Origin: a virus
Virus record (IMG/VR): IMGVR_UViG_3300037076_000474
Coordinates: 1-40,326 of that record
Reading direction: 5' to 3' (one strand)
Length of the DNA stretch: 40,326 nucleotides
This document shows positions 30,716 to 38,710 of this stretch, piece by piece. Every line of letters starts with the position of its first letter. Positions within the stretch are counted from its first letter, which is position 1. The notes beneath the pieces were generated by a model. The model searched no databases, had not been told where the DNA came from, and saw nothing but the letters and a program-made list of their open reading frames with translations. Position numbers and translations under genes: made by a program.

Positions 30716-31677
30716 TGAGCGAGTTGTACCTCGACCATCCGGCAGCTGCTGCCGACACGGACCTGTTCGACGGCCGATGGACGGCGACGATCGTCTCCGC
30801 CTCACCGCTGCTCGCCCGCCAGGATGGTGGCGCCACGAACCTCATCGTCCTAAACGGGATGCCGGATCGGCAGCACGTCGCCGGTGACCGGGTGAAGTTG
30901 CAGCGTTTCGGCTCCGACCTGCTCATCATGGCGGCACTCACTCCGCGGCCGCAGTTCGGGACTGTCGTCAGCGTCAACACGGGCACCCGTACGGCGGTCA
31001 TCTCAACGGCGTCCGCCCAGTGGTCCGTGCGATGGTCGGTGCAGTATGTCGGCGCAGCGCCGACCGTGGCCGACAGGATCTCCATCATGTGGGGCCCTGA
31101 GGGTGGCGTGATCCTCGGTTCCGTGTCGACGACCGTCACTCCTCCCGCCTCGACCGATCCGGGGTCCGCGGGCGCCGCGCCGTCATCGGGCGGCACGCTC
31201 ACCGTGAAGGCGTCGCAGGCCGGCACGTACCGGTCCGGGGCGCACCGCACCGATAACGGAGTCGGAACCAAGCTCTACCAGGGTCATTGGACGGCGGGGA
31301 GCAGCGCCGACAACGCGGGGATCCTCTGCTACGGCGACGTGTTCGGCGGCTTGTCGGGCAAGACGATCGCCAGCTCGAAGCTGACTATCACCCGCGGCCC
31401 TCGCGGGACCGGCGCCGATGGGGCGGTCACCTTCTATGTGGTCGCTCATGCCGCCATGACGCTCCCCGGCTCGACGCCGGGCTTCTCTAGCGCGGTCACC
31501 ATCAGCCTCGCACCGGGCCAGACCGGCACCGTCGACGTCACCAGCATCGCTTCAGGCCTGAACAACGGCACCGTCCGGGGCTTCGGCATCTCATACTCCG
31601 GCACCGCGCAGTATGGCGCACTCCTCGGCCCTGACGAGCTCGTCGGCGCCGGAACCCTCGTCACCGTCTACGCATAG
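30715..31677 (+). CDS. Minor tail protein
   Basis: 320 residues; TGATG start. The N-terminal ~150 residues have an OB-like beta composition (WTATIVSASPLLARQDGGAT, RQHVAGDRVKLQRFGSDLL). After a Pro/Gly/Ser linker, the C-terminal ~150 residues form a beta-rich domain (GTYRSGAHRTDNGVGTKLYQ, VTFYVVAHAAMTLPG), possibly a carbohydrate-contacting module. Position in the tail-tip series supports a baseplate or host-contact role; the exact function is unknown. Confidence 0.7.
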   Translation: MSELYLDHPAAAADTDLFDGRWTATIVSASPLLARQDGGATNLIVLNGMPDRQHVAGDRVKLQRFGSDLLIMAALTPRPQFGTVVSVNTGTRTAVISTASAQWSVRWSVQYVGAAPTVADRISIMWGPEGGVILGSVSTTVTPPASTDPGSAGAAPSSGGTLTVKASQAGTYRSGAHRTDNGVGTKLYQGHWTAGSSADNAGILCYGDVFGGLSGKTIASSKLTITRGPRGTGADGAVTFYVVAHAAMTLPGSTPGFSSAVTISLAPGQTGTVDVTSIASGLNNGTVRGFGISYSGTAQYGALLGPDELVGAGTLVTVYA

Positions 31678-31688
31678 AAGGGCTCTGA

Positions 31689-32468
31689 ATGTCTACCGCC
31701 ACGTACGGCTGGGCTTACCCGGCACTCACTGTCGCCGCGGACGTCACCGCGACCGTGAAGCCTGCGATGGACGCCATCGACACGACGTTGGCCGCGCTCG
31801 TCGCCGCGCTGGGCGGCCAGGTCTGTACCTCTACGACCCGGCCTACCGCGTCCACGTCGACCGGGAAGGTCATCTACGAGTCCGACACGGGCTTCACGCG
31901 GATCAGCAACGGCACGGCCTGGCTGATGGTGTCGAGCGGCATGGTGCCGATCATCCCGACATCCGTTGCCGGGACAGGCGTGACGGTCGACGCGAAGGGC
32001 CGGGTCACGTTCACTGCCGCGACCGCGCTGAGTCTCAACGGCGTGTTCGCGACGGCCTTCGACAACTACCGGGTCCTGATGCACGTCCAGTCGGCATCTG
32101 TCGCCCTGGGCGGCTCCATACGCCTCCGGGCTTCCGGGACCGATGACGCGAACAACTACTACTCGAACCAGCAGACCTACACGTCGGGTGCGGCGATCAC
32201 GACCGCAGCGACCGCATCCGTGTCCAGCTGGGCGTTCTCCGCGGTCGCCGGCACCGAGCACCAGACGATCGCGGACCTGTTCGCGCCGGCGCTCGCGCTA
32301 CCGACGCTGATGCGACTCAACAACTCCACCTTCACCGGCGTCACGTCGAACGGCACCACGGACTACGCGGGCCGTCAAAGCCAGGCGGCAGCGTACGACG
32401 GCCTCTCGATCATCGCCTCGTCGGGCAACATGACCGGCACGCTCCGCGTCTACGGCTACAACAACTAG
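31689..32468 (+). CDS. Minor tail protein, candidate host-recognition protein
   Basis: 259 residues; ATG 11 bases after the previous stop. The N terminus (TATYGWAYPALTVAADVTAT plus VKPAMDAIDTTLAALVAAL) matches a recurring phage tail-tip/fibre N-terminal anchor. The rest is Ser/Thr/Ala-rich beta sequence (ISNGTAWLMVSSGMVPIIPT and the jelly-roll-like SGNMTGTLRVYGYNN). Last tail gene before the lysis genes; receptor binding is plausible but not shown. Confidence 0.7.
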   Translation: MSTATYGWAYPALTVAADVTATVKPAMDAIDTTLAALVAALGGQVCTSTTRPTASTSTGKVIYESDTGFTRISNGTAWLMVSSGMVPIIPTSVAGTGVTVDAKGRVTFTAATALSLNGVFATAFDNYRVLMHVQSASVALGGSIRLRASGTDDANNYYSNQQTYTSGAAITTAATASVSSWAFSAVAGTEHQTIADLFAPALALPTLMRLNNSTFTGVTSNGTTDYAGRQSQAAAYDGLSIIASSGNMTGTLRVYGYNN

Positions 32469-32476
32469 GGAGCGCC

Positions 32477-33298
32477 ATGACCACAGCGCAGCAAGTCATC
32501 GACATCGCCAAGGGTCAGGTCGGCTTCCGTGAAGGGTTCAGCGGGGGCCACTGGAACAACATCGAGCCGTACGCCGCACAGGTGCCGGGCCTGGAATGGG
32601 CCAACGGGTTCGCCTACTGCGACGTCGGCGTCTGCTGGTGTTTCCACTCGGCAGGGCTCGCAGACTTCCCCGTGACCGCATCGTGCGCGGTGAGCGTCGC
32701 TGGCTGGAAGGCTCGCGGCCGTTGGGGCGACACTCCGCGGGTCGGCGCGCAGGTCATGTTCGGCCCGGGAGGCGGCGAGCACACAGGAATAGTCGGCTCG
32801 TTCGACGCGACCTATATCTACACCATCGAGTTCAACACCAACGTCAGCGGCTCGCCCGAGGGTGACGGGGTGTACCTGAAGACTCACCGGCGCACCGACC
32901 CGTACGTCTACGGCTACGGCTACCCCGCCTATGACGACGTCCAGGCCGGTGGCGGCGGCATCGTGTCGGGCGGGGTCACCATCCCCGGCACGCCTGTATT
33001 CCCCACCAGCCCCATGAGCATCACACCCGCACCGACCCAGGAGGACGACGACATGAGCCACGTCATGAGTGCCAAGACAGCTACCGGCGAGGGGTTCTAC
33101 CTCGTCACCCCGTTCGGCCGTGTCGCGCTCGGAACGATGGGCCAGGTCGACGCCTGCCTGTCCGCCCTGAACGCCCGTTCGACGCGCACATGGAACGGCA
33201 CGTCGTGGGTCATCAACCACACACCGTGCCTGCAGTCGGAGGCCGACATCCTCGAGTCGCTCGAGGCCAGCATTCGCAACCAGCAGAAGGCGGTCTGA
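32477..33298 (+). CDS. Endolysin, CHAP-type amidase/peptidase
   Basis: 273 residues. Catalytic domain about 1-145: AYCDVGVCW with Cys48, GGEHTGIVGSF with His102, and an acidic/amide residue in TIEFNTN, the standard Cys-His-(Asn/Glu) arrangement of CHAP enzymes. A Gly/Pro/Thr-rich linker (about 155-190) leads to a C-terminal domain starting near Met193 that should bind the cell wall. An internal start (33053) may make that domain separately. No signal peptide, so export relies on the holin encoded next. Confidence 0.9.
   Translation: MTTAQQVIDIAKGQVGFREGFSGGHWNNIEPYAAQVPGLEWANGFAYCDVGVCWCFHSAGLADFPVTASCAVSVAGWKARGRWGDTPRVGAQVMFGPGGGEHTGIVGSFDATYIYTIEFNTNVSGSPEGDGVYLKTHRRTDPYVYGYGYPAYDDVQAGGGGIVSGGVTIPGTPVFPTSPMSITPAPTQEDDDMSHVMSAKTATGEGFYLVTPFGRVALGTMGQVDACLSALNARSTRTWNGTSWVINHTPCLQSEADILESLEASIRNQQKAV
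33053..33298 (+). CDS. Free C-terminal endolysin domain from an internal in-frame start
   Basis: 81 residues beginning MSHVMSAKTATGEGFYLVTP, in frame with the endolysin. AGGAGG at 33039-33044 lies eight bases before ATG 33053, an ideal ribosome site. Separate wall-binding fragments made from inside endolysin genes are known for several phage lysins and can form complexes with the full enzyme. Strong sequence signal, but unproven here. Confidence 0.65.
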   Translation: MSHVMSAKTATGEGFYLVTPFGRVALGTMGQVDACLSALNARSTRTWNGTSWVINHTPCLQSEADILESLEASIRNQQKAV

Positions 33299-33299
33299 C

Positions 33300-33644
33300 A
33301 TGCTCACGAACATCATCCCCAACGCCTGGCGCAAGGGCGTCTACGCCGCCTATGCCCTCGCGATCGTGGCTCTCGGGGCGGTCGCCGCCGGGTTCGCCGC
33401 CGCGCAGCTGTCGCAGCCGTCATGGATCATCGTCGCAGGCTCCGTCCTGCTGTACGTAGGTGCAGCGATCGGCGCCACCGCCGCCAGCAACGTGCCGACG
33501 ACTACCCCCGCGACCGACGCGGCCCCGACGATGCCGACAGCCACAGTTGACCTTGGTGCCGATCCCTTCGTGGTCGCGCCTCCCACCGTGCCGGACGTGC
33601 CCGTGACGAGCGCGCCCGACGGTACGCCGCCCACCACCATCTGA
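33300..33644 (+). CDS. Holin
   Basis: 114 residues, ATG at 33300 immediately after the endolysin stop. Two transmembrane helices: about 15-36 (GVYAAYALAIVALGAVAAGF) and about 42-60 (WIIVAGSVLLYVGAAIGA), then a Pro/Thr/Val-rich acidic tail. The N-terminal NIIPNAWRK matches a holin family of actinobacterial phages. Forms membrane holes that release the endolysin at lysis time. Confidence 0.85.
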   Translation: MLTNIIPNAWRKGVYAAYALAIVALGAVAAGFAAAQLSQPSWIIVAGSVLLYVGAAIGATAASNVPTTTPATDAAPTMPTATVDLGADPFVVAPPTVPDVPVTSAPDGTPPTTI

Positions 33645-33674
33645 GTTTGATCGAGCTCGGGGGGGGTGGAGACT

Positions 33675-34064
33675 ATGCCGCAATGGCTCCAGGACGTGAA
33701 CCTGGCAGACCTCGTCGCCACCCTCTTGTGGGTGTTCGGCGGGGTCATCGTCGTCTGGAAGGTGTGGCCGATCCTCAGGGCGGTCCGTCACGTGACGGAC
33801 CGGGTCAAGTACATGCTGGACGACTGGTTCGGGGAACCATCTCGACCTGGTGTCCCTGAACGTCCGGGCGTCATGGTCCGACTGGACAGGCTCGAACGCG
33901 TGTCGACAGCAGCGGCGCATTCCTCCGCTTTGGCGGCGTACGACTCCGCACCGAACCATGGAGAGTCGGCGATGGATCACCTGAAGGCCGAGATGCACGC
34001 TGAGTTCGCCGAGCTCAACGCCCGGATCTCCAACCAGGAGAACCGACCACCCGACCAGATGTGA
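33675..34064 (+). CDS. Membrane protein (DUF2746-like)
   Basis: 129 residues from ATG 33675 (GTG 33666 is an alternative) after a G-rich GGTGGAG site. One transmembrane helix near 12-31 (DLVATLLWVFGGVIVVWKVW), a basic stretch (RAVRHVTDRVKYMLDDWFGE), and a helical C terminus (AEMHAEFAELNARISN). Found in lysis regions of actinobacterial phages and may assist or regulate lysis; evidence is contextual. Confidence 0.75.
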   Translation: MPQWLQDVNLADLVATLLWVFGGVIVVWKVWPILRAVRHVTDRVKYMLDDWFGEPSRPGVPERPGVMVRLDRLERVSTAAAHSSALAAYDSAPNHGESAMDHLKAEMHAEFAELNARISNQENRPPDQM

Positions 34065-34071
34065 GGACTCC

Positions 34072-34740
34072 ATGACCCTGCTCCGTACCCCGTTCCCGCT
34101 GGGCCGCCACGTCAACCACGACCCGCGTTCGCTGAACTTCCCGGCGGCCACCGCGGCCGTCGTCAAGTCCGTCCTGCACACGCACAAGGGCCCGGTCCTC
34201 GATCAGGGCCAGGTCGGGAGTTGCACCGGCAACGCCACCGTGGACGCGCTCATGACGCTCCCGCTGTGGGTGAAGGGCCGCGCGCTCACCGAGACTGATG
34301 CGCTGCGGATCTACTCCGAGGCGACGAAGCTCGACAACGCGCCCGGCTGGTACAACCTCGCTACCAAAAAGGTGGACACCGGCTCGGATGGCCTGTCCGC
34401 GATGAAGGCCGCGAAGAACGAAGGCCTGATCTCGGGCTACACGCACGCTTTCGGCTTCGACCACGCCGTGGCCGCGCTCCAGTTGACCCCGGTCATCTGC
34501 GGCATCAACTGGTACGAGGGCATGTTCACCCCCGACTCGAAGGGCTTCGTGTCCATCTCGGGCAAGATCGCCGGCGGGCACGAGATCTGCCTGCTCGGGG
34601 TCAATCTCGCGGGCCAGTACCTCACGTTCCTCAACTCGTGGGGCTCCGGATGGGGTCTCAAGGGCAAGTTCAAGATGACCTTCGCCACGTTCACCCAGCT
34701 GCTGGCCGAACAGGGTGACTGCACCGTCCCGATCCGGTGA
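34072..34740 (+). CDS. Papain-like cysteine protease-family protein
   Basis: 222 residues. The C1-family triad is complete: QGQVGSC (oxyanion Gln45, nucleophile Cys51, spaced as in papain), GGHEICLLG (His170) and NSWGSGWG (Asn188). An N-terminal FPLGRHVNHDPRSLNFPA precedes the domain; no signal peptide or propeptide is seen. A phage gene for this fold beside the lysis genes is unusual. It could process a phage structural protein, cut a host protein, or assist lysis; no evidence picks among these. GTGA overlap with the next small gene. Confidence 0.85.
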   Translation: MTLLRTPFPLGRHVNHDPRSLNFPAATAAVVKSVLHTHKGPVLDQGQVGSCTGNATVDALMTLPLWVKGRALTETDALRIYSEATKLDNAPGWYNLATKKVDTGSDGLSAMKAAKNEGLISGYTHAFGFDHAVAALQLTPVICGINWYEGMFTPDSKGFVSISGKIAGGHEICLLGVNLAGQYLTFLNSWGSGWGLKGKFKMTFATFTQLLAEQGDCTVPIR

Positions 34741-34892
34741 CCCGGGCGAAGGTCCGCCGCTGGACACGCCTCGCCCACCCGTGCCCGTGGGAGTACCGCG
34801 TCCCGGTGGCCGGCGGGATGGTCCGCGGACACACGACCACCTGGCAGCACGCGATGGACCGCACGTGGCAGATCATCGCCGACCAGACCTGA
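34737..34892 (+). CDS. Small basic hypothetical protein
   Basis: 51 residues from GTG coupled to the protease stop. The sequence is rich in Arg, His and Trp (KVRRWTRLAHPCPWEYRVPV and WQHAMDRTWQ). The stop is followed by an AAGGAGAG site for the next gene. No family recognised; short but in a clean operon position. Confidence 0.6.
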   Translation: MTRAKVRRWTRLAHPCPWEYRVPVAGGMVRGHTTTWQHAMDRTWQIIADQT

Positions 34893-34918
34893 CCGCACCA
34901 CCTACACCAAGGAGAGAC

Positions 34919-35065
34919 ATGACCGGCCAGTTGTACCAGATGCGGATCACCGCAACCGGAACCGTCCGTGACGACGGCAACGTCGTCAGTGAGCAGCCCA
35001 TCGAAGCCATCGCGATCCTCACCGAGGACGAAGTTCAAGCACTCACACAAGGAGAAAAGTCATGA
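34919..35065 (+). CDS. Small hypothetical protein
   Basis: 48 residues from ATG 34919 after AAGGAGAG. Beta-rich start (GQLYQMRITATGTVRDDGNV) and an acidic end (EDEVQALTQGEKS). Its stop overlaps the next ATG. Function unknown; might be an accessory to the adjacent fibre genes. Confidence 0.6.
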   Translation: MTGQLYQMRITATGTVRDDGNVVSEQPIEAIAILTEDEVQALTQGEKS

Positions 35066-35436
35066 CCGTTGGACTCGCCGCCGCCGCTGTCAACAGCTGG
35101 CTGGACACCCTCTTCGCAACCGCCTCGTGCTACGTCAAGTTGCACACCGCCGACCCGGGCGCGTCTGGGGCCACCGCGGCCGCCGCAGGCTCGACGACCC
35201 GCGTGAACGCGACGATGGGCGCCGCGGCCGCCGGGTCGAAGGCGATGACGTCGATGGCCAGCACGTGGACCAATGGCGGCACGTCGGAGACCCTGTCGCA
35301 CATCTCGCTGTGGACCGCATCGACCGCGGGCACCTTCAACGGGTCTGCTGCGCTCACCAGCCCGCAGCCGTGGGTGGCGACCAACACGTTCACGCTGACC
35401 TCGCTGAGTATCGCCATCACGCCCATCGCGGCGTGA
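35062..35436 (+). CDS. Tail fibre-type minor protein
   Basis: 124 residues, ATGA-coupled, with its own AAGGAGAAAAG site. The sequence VKLHTADPGASGATAAAAGS with a later SHISLWTASTAGTFNGSAAL is characteristic of a family of phage tail fibre/tip proteins that open with a short helix (AVNSWLDTLFATAS). Located directly before the long repetitive fibre; probably part of the same appendage. Confidence 0.7.
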   Translation: MTVGLAAAAVNSWLDTLFATASCYVKLHTADPGASGATAAAAGSTTRVNATMGAAAAGSKAMTSMASTWTNGGTSETLSHISLWTASTAGTFNGSAALTSPQPWVATNTFTLTSLSIAITPIAA

Positions 35437-35469
35437 CCCGCTCGATTTGAGGTACTGACGAGAGGGGGG

Positions 35470-37809
35470 ATGACAGCCACCAAGGCCGCCTGGGCTCAGA
35501 TGGCTGGGGTGGGAAGTCCGACCTGGACGAACACGACCGTCACCCTTGCGGGAAAGACAGTCGCCACGTCCACCTTGAACGGGACGGCGGTGCGGCTGTG
35601 CTACCTGCGGCTGGCTGACGGTGGGGCGGCCATCGCCGGGAACCCGCACTATCTGGAGCACCTGTATGACGGGTCCACTGGCAGCCTGACTTCCGTTGAC
35701 AGCGCCAACACCTACACCAAAGCCGAGTTGACGGCTGTCCTGACCGCCGCCATCGGCTTATATGGCGCGACGACGGTCCGTCACCACAACCATCTGACCC
35801 CGTTCGGTGACGCCAGTATCGACCACCAGGACCACATCGCCAGCGGCTTGTTCGCTGTGGACGCGGTCGCGGCCTGCACCACACCGCCGCGTCACATCGC
35901 GTACCTCGGATATGGAACTAACCGGTCGGAACTGCACGACAACATCTCCTCGGCAGACCAGACGCTCAAACGCGCCGCGTTCACTGCCTACAACGCGGTG
36001 GACACCGTTTCAGGTTGGGACAACGCCTGGATTCCGCGCCAGTACCAGGCCGTGGGTGCTGAGTCGTTGTCGGCAGCAGCCACGACGCGCCGCATCTTCA
36101 CCACGACGAACGACTCTGCGCTGGGTGCCAACACGGACGCCACGGCGACCGTCGTGGCAATGCCGTTCGAGGTCAGCGGTTCCGTCGACCGGCTTCTAAC
36201 CGCTGTGACCATGATGATCCCGACGGGGACCAATTCAACGGTGACCAGCCAGCAGGTGACCGCTCATATCTGGACCCAGTACGGCACCGCCAGCCCCTAC
36301 CCGGACGCCTACCTGGGGGGCAGCGCGGGCGTCACTCTCAGTATCGGGTCGCGTACCACACTGACCCTGGCGAGCCCCGTCCGACTCACCCCCGGACTGC
36401 GCTACTGGGTGAGCATGTACTTCCCGGTCGGCTACTACCCCCGGACGACCAACATGTTCGCGTCCTCCGGGGCTTCGTCTTCGGATGGGGTCGTTGTCAC
36501 GTACGCGGGCGGAACCGTCTCTAACAACCAGTACTCACAAGGGGCGTACGCGCCGCTGTTCGGGACGGGCGCAGCCCCGCCTCAGGCCAACTATGGCACC
36601 CCTTGGTACGGTCTCGACGTTGTAGTGGCAGACATAGCCACTTCAGCAGGCGCCAGCCTGGCCGCCACAGCATCCCCCATTTCAGCAGGCGTTGTCGGGA
36701 GGGTGACCGGCGCAGCATTGGCGGCGACCGTGGCGATCATCGCTGCCGGTGTGGTGGGCCTCAGTACAGGCGCCAGCCTTCCGGCATCCGCCGCGATCAC
36801 GGCCGTCGGCACGGTTGCCGCCACAGGTGTCAGCTCGGGCGCAACGAGTGCCTCCACGGGCAGCGTCACCGCCGCGGGTATCGTCGGCACGTCGACCGGG
36901 GCGACCCTCGCCGGCACTGCGACGACCGCAACAGCGGGCACCATCGGGCTCACCACCGGATCCGCGCTCGCAGGCACAGCCACCGTCACATCGGCAGGCA
37001 TCGTTGGGCGATCCACCGGCAGCACCTACGCCGGGACCGTCACCATCAGCGTGTCCGGCGTGGTGGGCCTCAGTATCGGCTCAACTCTGCCCGTCACGGC
37101 CACCACCACGGCCGCCGGTGTCGTCGGCGTCAACACCGGCGCATCCCTGCCCACCACGGCCACCGTCGCATCCACGGGCGTCACGGGCACGGCCACAGGC
37201 GCCAGCGTCCCGATCACGGCCACCGTCGTGGCAGCAGGCAGCGTCTCGGGTGCCGCGGGCAGTTCCGACGCGAGCATCCCCAGCACCGCCACCACGACCG
37301 CAGCAGGTGTCGTCGGCGCGTCAACGGGCTCGACACTAGCCAGCACAGCCACCATCACTGCGGCAGGCGTCACAGGACGCAACACCGGGACCTCCATCCC
37401 GGCCACGGTCACGCTCGCCGCCGCCGGCACCGTCACATCCGGTGTCAACTCGAGCGCCACAATGGCGACCACTGCTGCCGTCACGAGCTCGGGCATCGTC
37501 GGAACCACGACAGGGGCAAGCCTCCCAGCCACAGCCACAACGACAGCCGTCGGTACCGTCGACCGATCCACCGGAGCGGGCCTCACCTCAACCGCCACGA
37601 TCACCGCCGCTGGCAGCGTGACCACCGGCATCTCATCCGGCGCCACGATCGGCGCCACCGCCACTATCGCCGCATTCGGCGCCGTCAACTACGTAGTCGA
37701 CGCCGACCACGCTCGCACCGTCCCCGCCCGCGTGAGCGCGCGCACCGTCCCCACCCGAGACTCCGCCCGCACCGTCCCCACCCGCCCTTACGTCAGGAGC
37801 GTCACGTGA
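35470..37809 (+). CDS. Long repetitive tail fibre protein
   Basis: 779 residues; ATG at 35470 following AGAGGGGGG. Residues 1-385 are a non-repeated beta-rich head domain that includes HHNHLTPFGDASIDHQDHIA and CTTPPRHIAYLGYGTN. Residues about 390-740 hold 17 tandem units of about 20 residues (consensus TGASLPATATTTAAGVVGxS). The end is a basic stretch with three 9-residue units starting RTVP, then YVRSVT. The composition suggests a beta-solenoid or stacked-strand shaft. The head domain could bind the virion or host. The strand and position between tail genes and the adaptor gene support a fibre. Confidence 0.82.
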   Translation: MTATKAAWAQMAGVGSPTWTNTTVTLAGKTVATSTLNGTAVRLCYLRLADGGAAIAGNPHYLEHLYDGSTGSLTSVDSANTYTKAELTAVLTAAIGLYGATTVRHHNHLTPFGDASIDHQDHIASGLFAVDAVAACTTPPRHIAYLGYGTNRSELHDNISSADQTLKRAAFTAYNAVDTVSGWDNAWIPRQYQAVGAESLSAAATTRRIFTTTNDSALGANTDATATVVAMPFEVSGSVDRLLTAVTMMIPTGTNSTVTSQQVTAHIWTQYGTASPYPDAYLGGSAGVTLSIGSRTTLTLASPVRLTPGLRYWVSMYFPVGYYPRTTNMFASSGASSSDGVVVTYAGGTVSNNQYSQGAYAPLFGTGAAPPQANYGTPWYGLDVVVADIATSAGASLAATASPISAGVVGRVTGAALAATVAIIAAGVVGLSTGASLPASAAITAVGTVAATGVSSGATSASTGSVTAAGIVGTSTGATLAGTATTATAGTIGLTTGSALAGTATVTSAGIVGRSTGSTYAGTVTISVSGVVGLSIGSTLPVTATTTAAGVVGVNTGASLPTTATVASTGVTGTATGASVPITATVVAAGSVSGAAGSSDASIPSTATTTAAGVVGASTGSTLASTATITAAGVTGRNTGTSIPATVTLAAAGTVTSGVNSSATMATTAAVTSSGIVGTTTGASLPATATTTAVGTVDRSTGAGLTSTATITAAGSVTTGISSGATIGATATIAAFGAVNYVVDADHARTVPARVSARTVPTRDSARTVPTRPYVRSVT
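36643..37690 (+). repeat. ~60-bp repeat block encoding 17 fibre repeats
   Basis: Seventeen 20-23-residue repeats in the fibre gene. The codons diverge more than the protein does, so the array is old and under selection for its pattern, unlike the nearly identical 27-bp array at the left edge. Confidence 0.85.
37714..37794 (+). repeat. Three 27-bp units encoding RTVP repeats
   Basis: CGCACCGTCCCC occurs at 37714, 37741 and 37768, exactly 27 bp apart, encoding RTVPARVSA, RTVPTRDSA and RTVPTRPYV at the C terminus of the fibre. Very basic, perhaps a docking tail. Confidence 0.85.
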
Positions 37810-38096
37810 CCACCGACAACACGATCGACCCGAACGAAACCAGGGACCGCTCATTCGACTGGGCGCCGCAGCTCGCCGTCGGCGAAACCATCGCCTCGCA
37901 GGTGGTGACCATCGTCGACCGGGACGGCGTGACCGCGACCAACGCGACCGTGGGCGCAACGACCCGGGTCGGCGCCGTCGTGACCGTGCGCCTGTCCGCG
38001 GCGAGTGGGACTGAGGTCTTCGTCCTGTGCCGGGTGACGACGTCCACAGGGCAGATCCTCGACGACACCTGGTACCTGCGGGTCGTCTCGCACTGA
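37806..38096 (+). CDS. Phage fibre-tail adaptor-like protein
   Basis: 96 residues from GTG overlapping the fibre stop. Sequence DRSFDWAPQLAVGETIASQV and then VTVRLSAASGTEVFVLCRVT ending WYLRVV fits the small beta-sandwich adaptor family that joins fibres to the tail. The family normally includes the Asp-Trp-x-Pro-x-L start and the TxW end seen here. Last gene before the terminator. Confidence 0.75.
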   Translation: MTTDNTIDPNETRDRSFDWAPQLAVGETIASQVVTIVDRDGVTATNATVGATTRVGAVVTVRLSAASGTEVFVLCRVTTSTGQILDDTWYLRVVSH

Positions 38097-38129
38097 CAAT
38101 CCCCGCCGCTCGGACCCAAGCCGAGCCCA

Positions 38130-38168
38130 AGACGCCCTCTCCCGCCGCCACGGGAGAGGGCGTCTTTT
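38130..38168 (+). terminator. Intrinsic terminator of the late operon
   Basis: Perfect 15-bp stem AGACGCCCTCTCCCG (38130-38144) with CGGGAGAGGGCGTCT (38151-38165), 6-nt loop, ending in TTTT (38165-38168). The plus-strand operon ends here; it also separates it from the convergent minus-strand genes. A smaller hairpin (GCTCGG/CCGAGC) lies just before it. Confidence 0.95.
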
Positions 38169-38175
38169 GGTGTTC

Positions 38176-38403
38176 CTAGGACAAGCCCGCAACAGCGACG
38201 AAGACCCGCATGATCAGGATCGCGACGACGACCACAGCCACGACGATCAGGACCTTGGCCCACGTCGGTCGAGGCCGCTCCGTGGACTCGGCGAGGAGCT
38301 TCTGACGCCAGACGGCAGCCTCGCCGGCGGTCATCTCGCCGGCCGCGACCTTGCGGTCGACCTCGTCGAGAGCGTCCGCGTACTCCTGCTGCTGCTTGTC
38401 CAT
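38176..38403 (-). CDS. Small membrane protein with SHOCT-like N terminus
   Basis: 75 residues from ATG at 38403 (a GTG lies one codon upstream). The N-terminal part is a short helical hairpin (EYADALDEVDRKVAAGEMTA GEAA-type), as in SHOCT-like modules, followed by one transmembrane helix (VLIVVAVVVVAILIMRVFV). Last gene of the leftward operon, so possibly strongly coexpressed with the integrase. Function unknown. Confidence 0.65.
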   Translation of the reverse strand: MDKQQQEYADALDEVDRKVAAGEMTAGEAAVWRQKLLAESTERPRPTWAKVLIVVAVVVVAILIMRVFVAVAGLS

Positions 38404-38407
38404 CACT

Positions 38408-38710
38408 TCACCATTCCTTGGGGGGGCTGTCGGTGGTCAGGGCAGGGCTCGCCACCACGAGCACGTAGTTCGCAGCCATGGCGTTGTAGTTGTCGATCTC
38501 GGCTTGCCGCCACTCGTCACGGGCGCGTCGGATGTCGCCGAGGATGCGGTGCGGGTCAGACCATGGCAGTCGGTCCTCGGTCGGACCTGCATCCGCGATC
38601 GCCTGGTCGATGACGGTCTCCATCTTGGCGAGGGTGATCCGCTCGAAGGGTGCAATCGCCTCGTGGAGTCGCGCGATCTGTGCCGCGGTCTCGTCGGTCT
38701 CTTTGCTCAC
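38408..38710 (-). CDS. Hypothetical helical protein
   Basis: 100 residues from GTG 38710 (coupled by GTGA to the upstream gene); GTG 38719 is an alternative. All-helical: KETDETAAQIARLHEAIAPF, MAANYVLVVASPALTTDS near the end. No family recognised. Its stop is five bases before the next start on this strand. Confidence 0.6.
   Translation of the reverse strand: MSKETDETAAQIARLHEAIAPFERITLAKMETVIDQAIADAGPTEDRLPWSDPHRILGDIRRARDEWRQAEIDNYNAMAANYVLVVASPALTTDSPPKEW

Noticed and set aside
36591-37688. Minus-strand Val/Pro/Ala-rich frames opposite the fibre repeats
   Set aside because: Antisense readings of repetitive DNA, without ribosome sites.
36603-37805. A His/Arg-rich plus-strand frame within the fibre gene
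   Set aside because: It is the out-of-frame reading of the 60-bp fibre repeats. Only its last part from GTG 37806 is a real gene.
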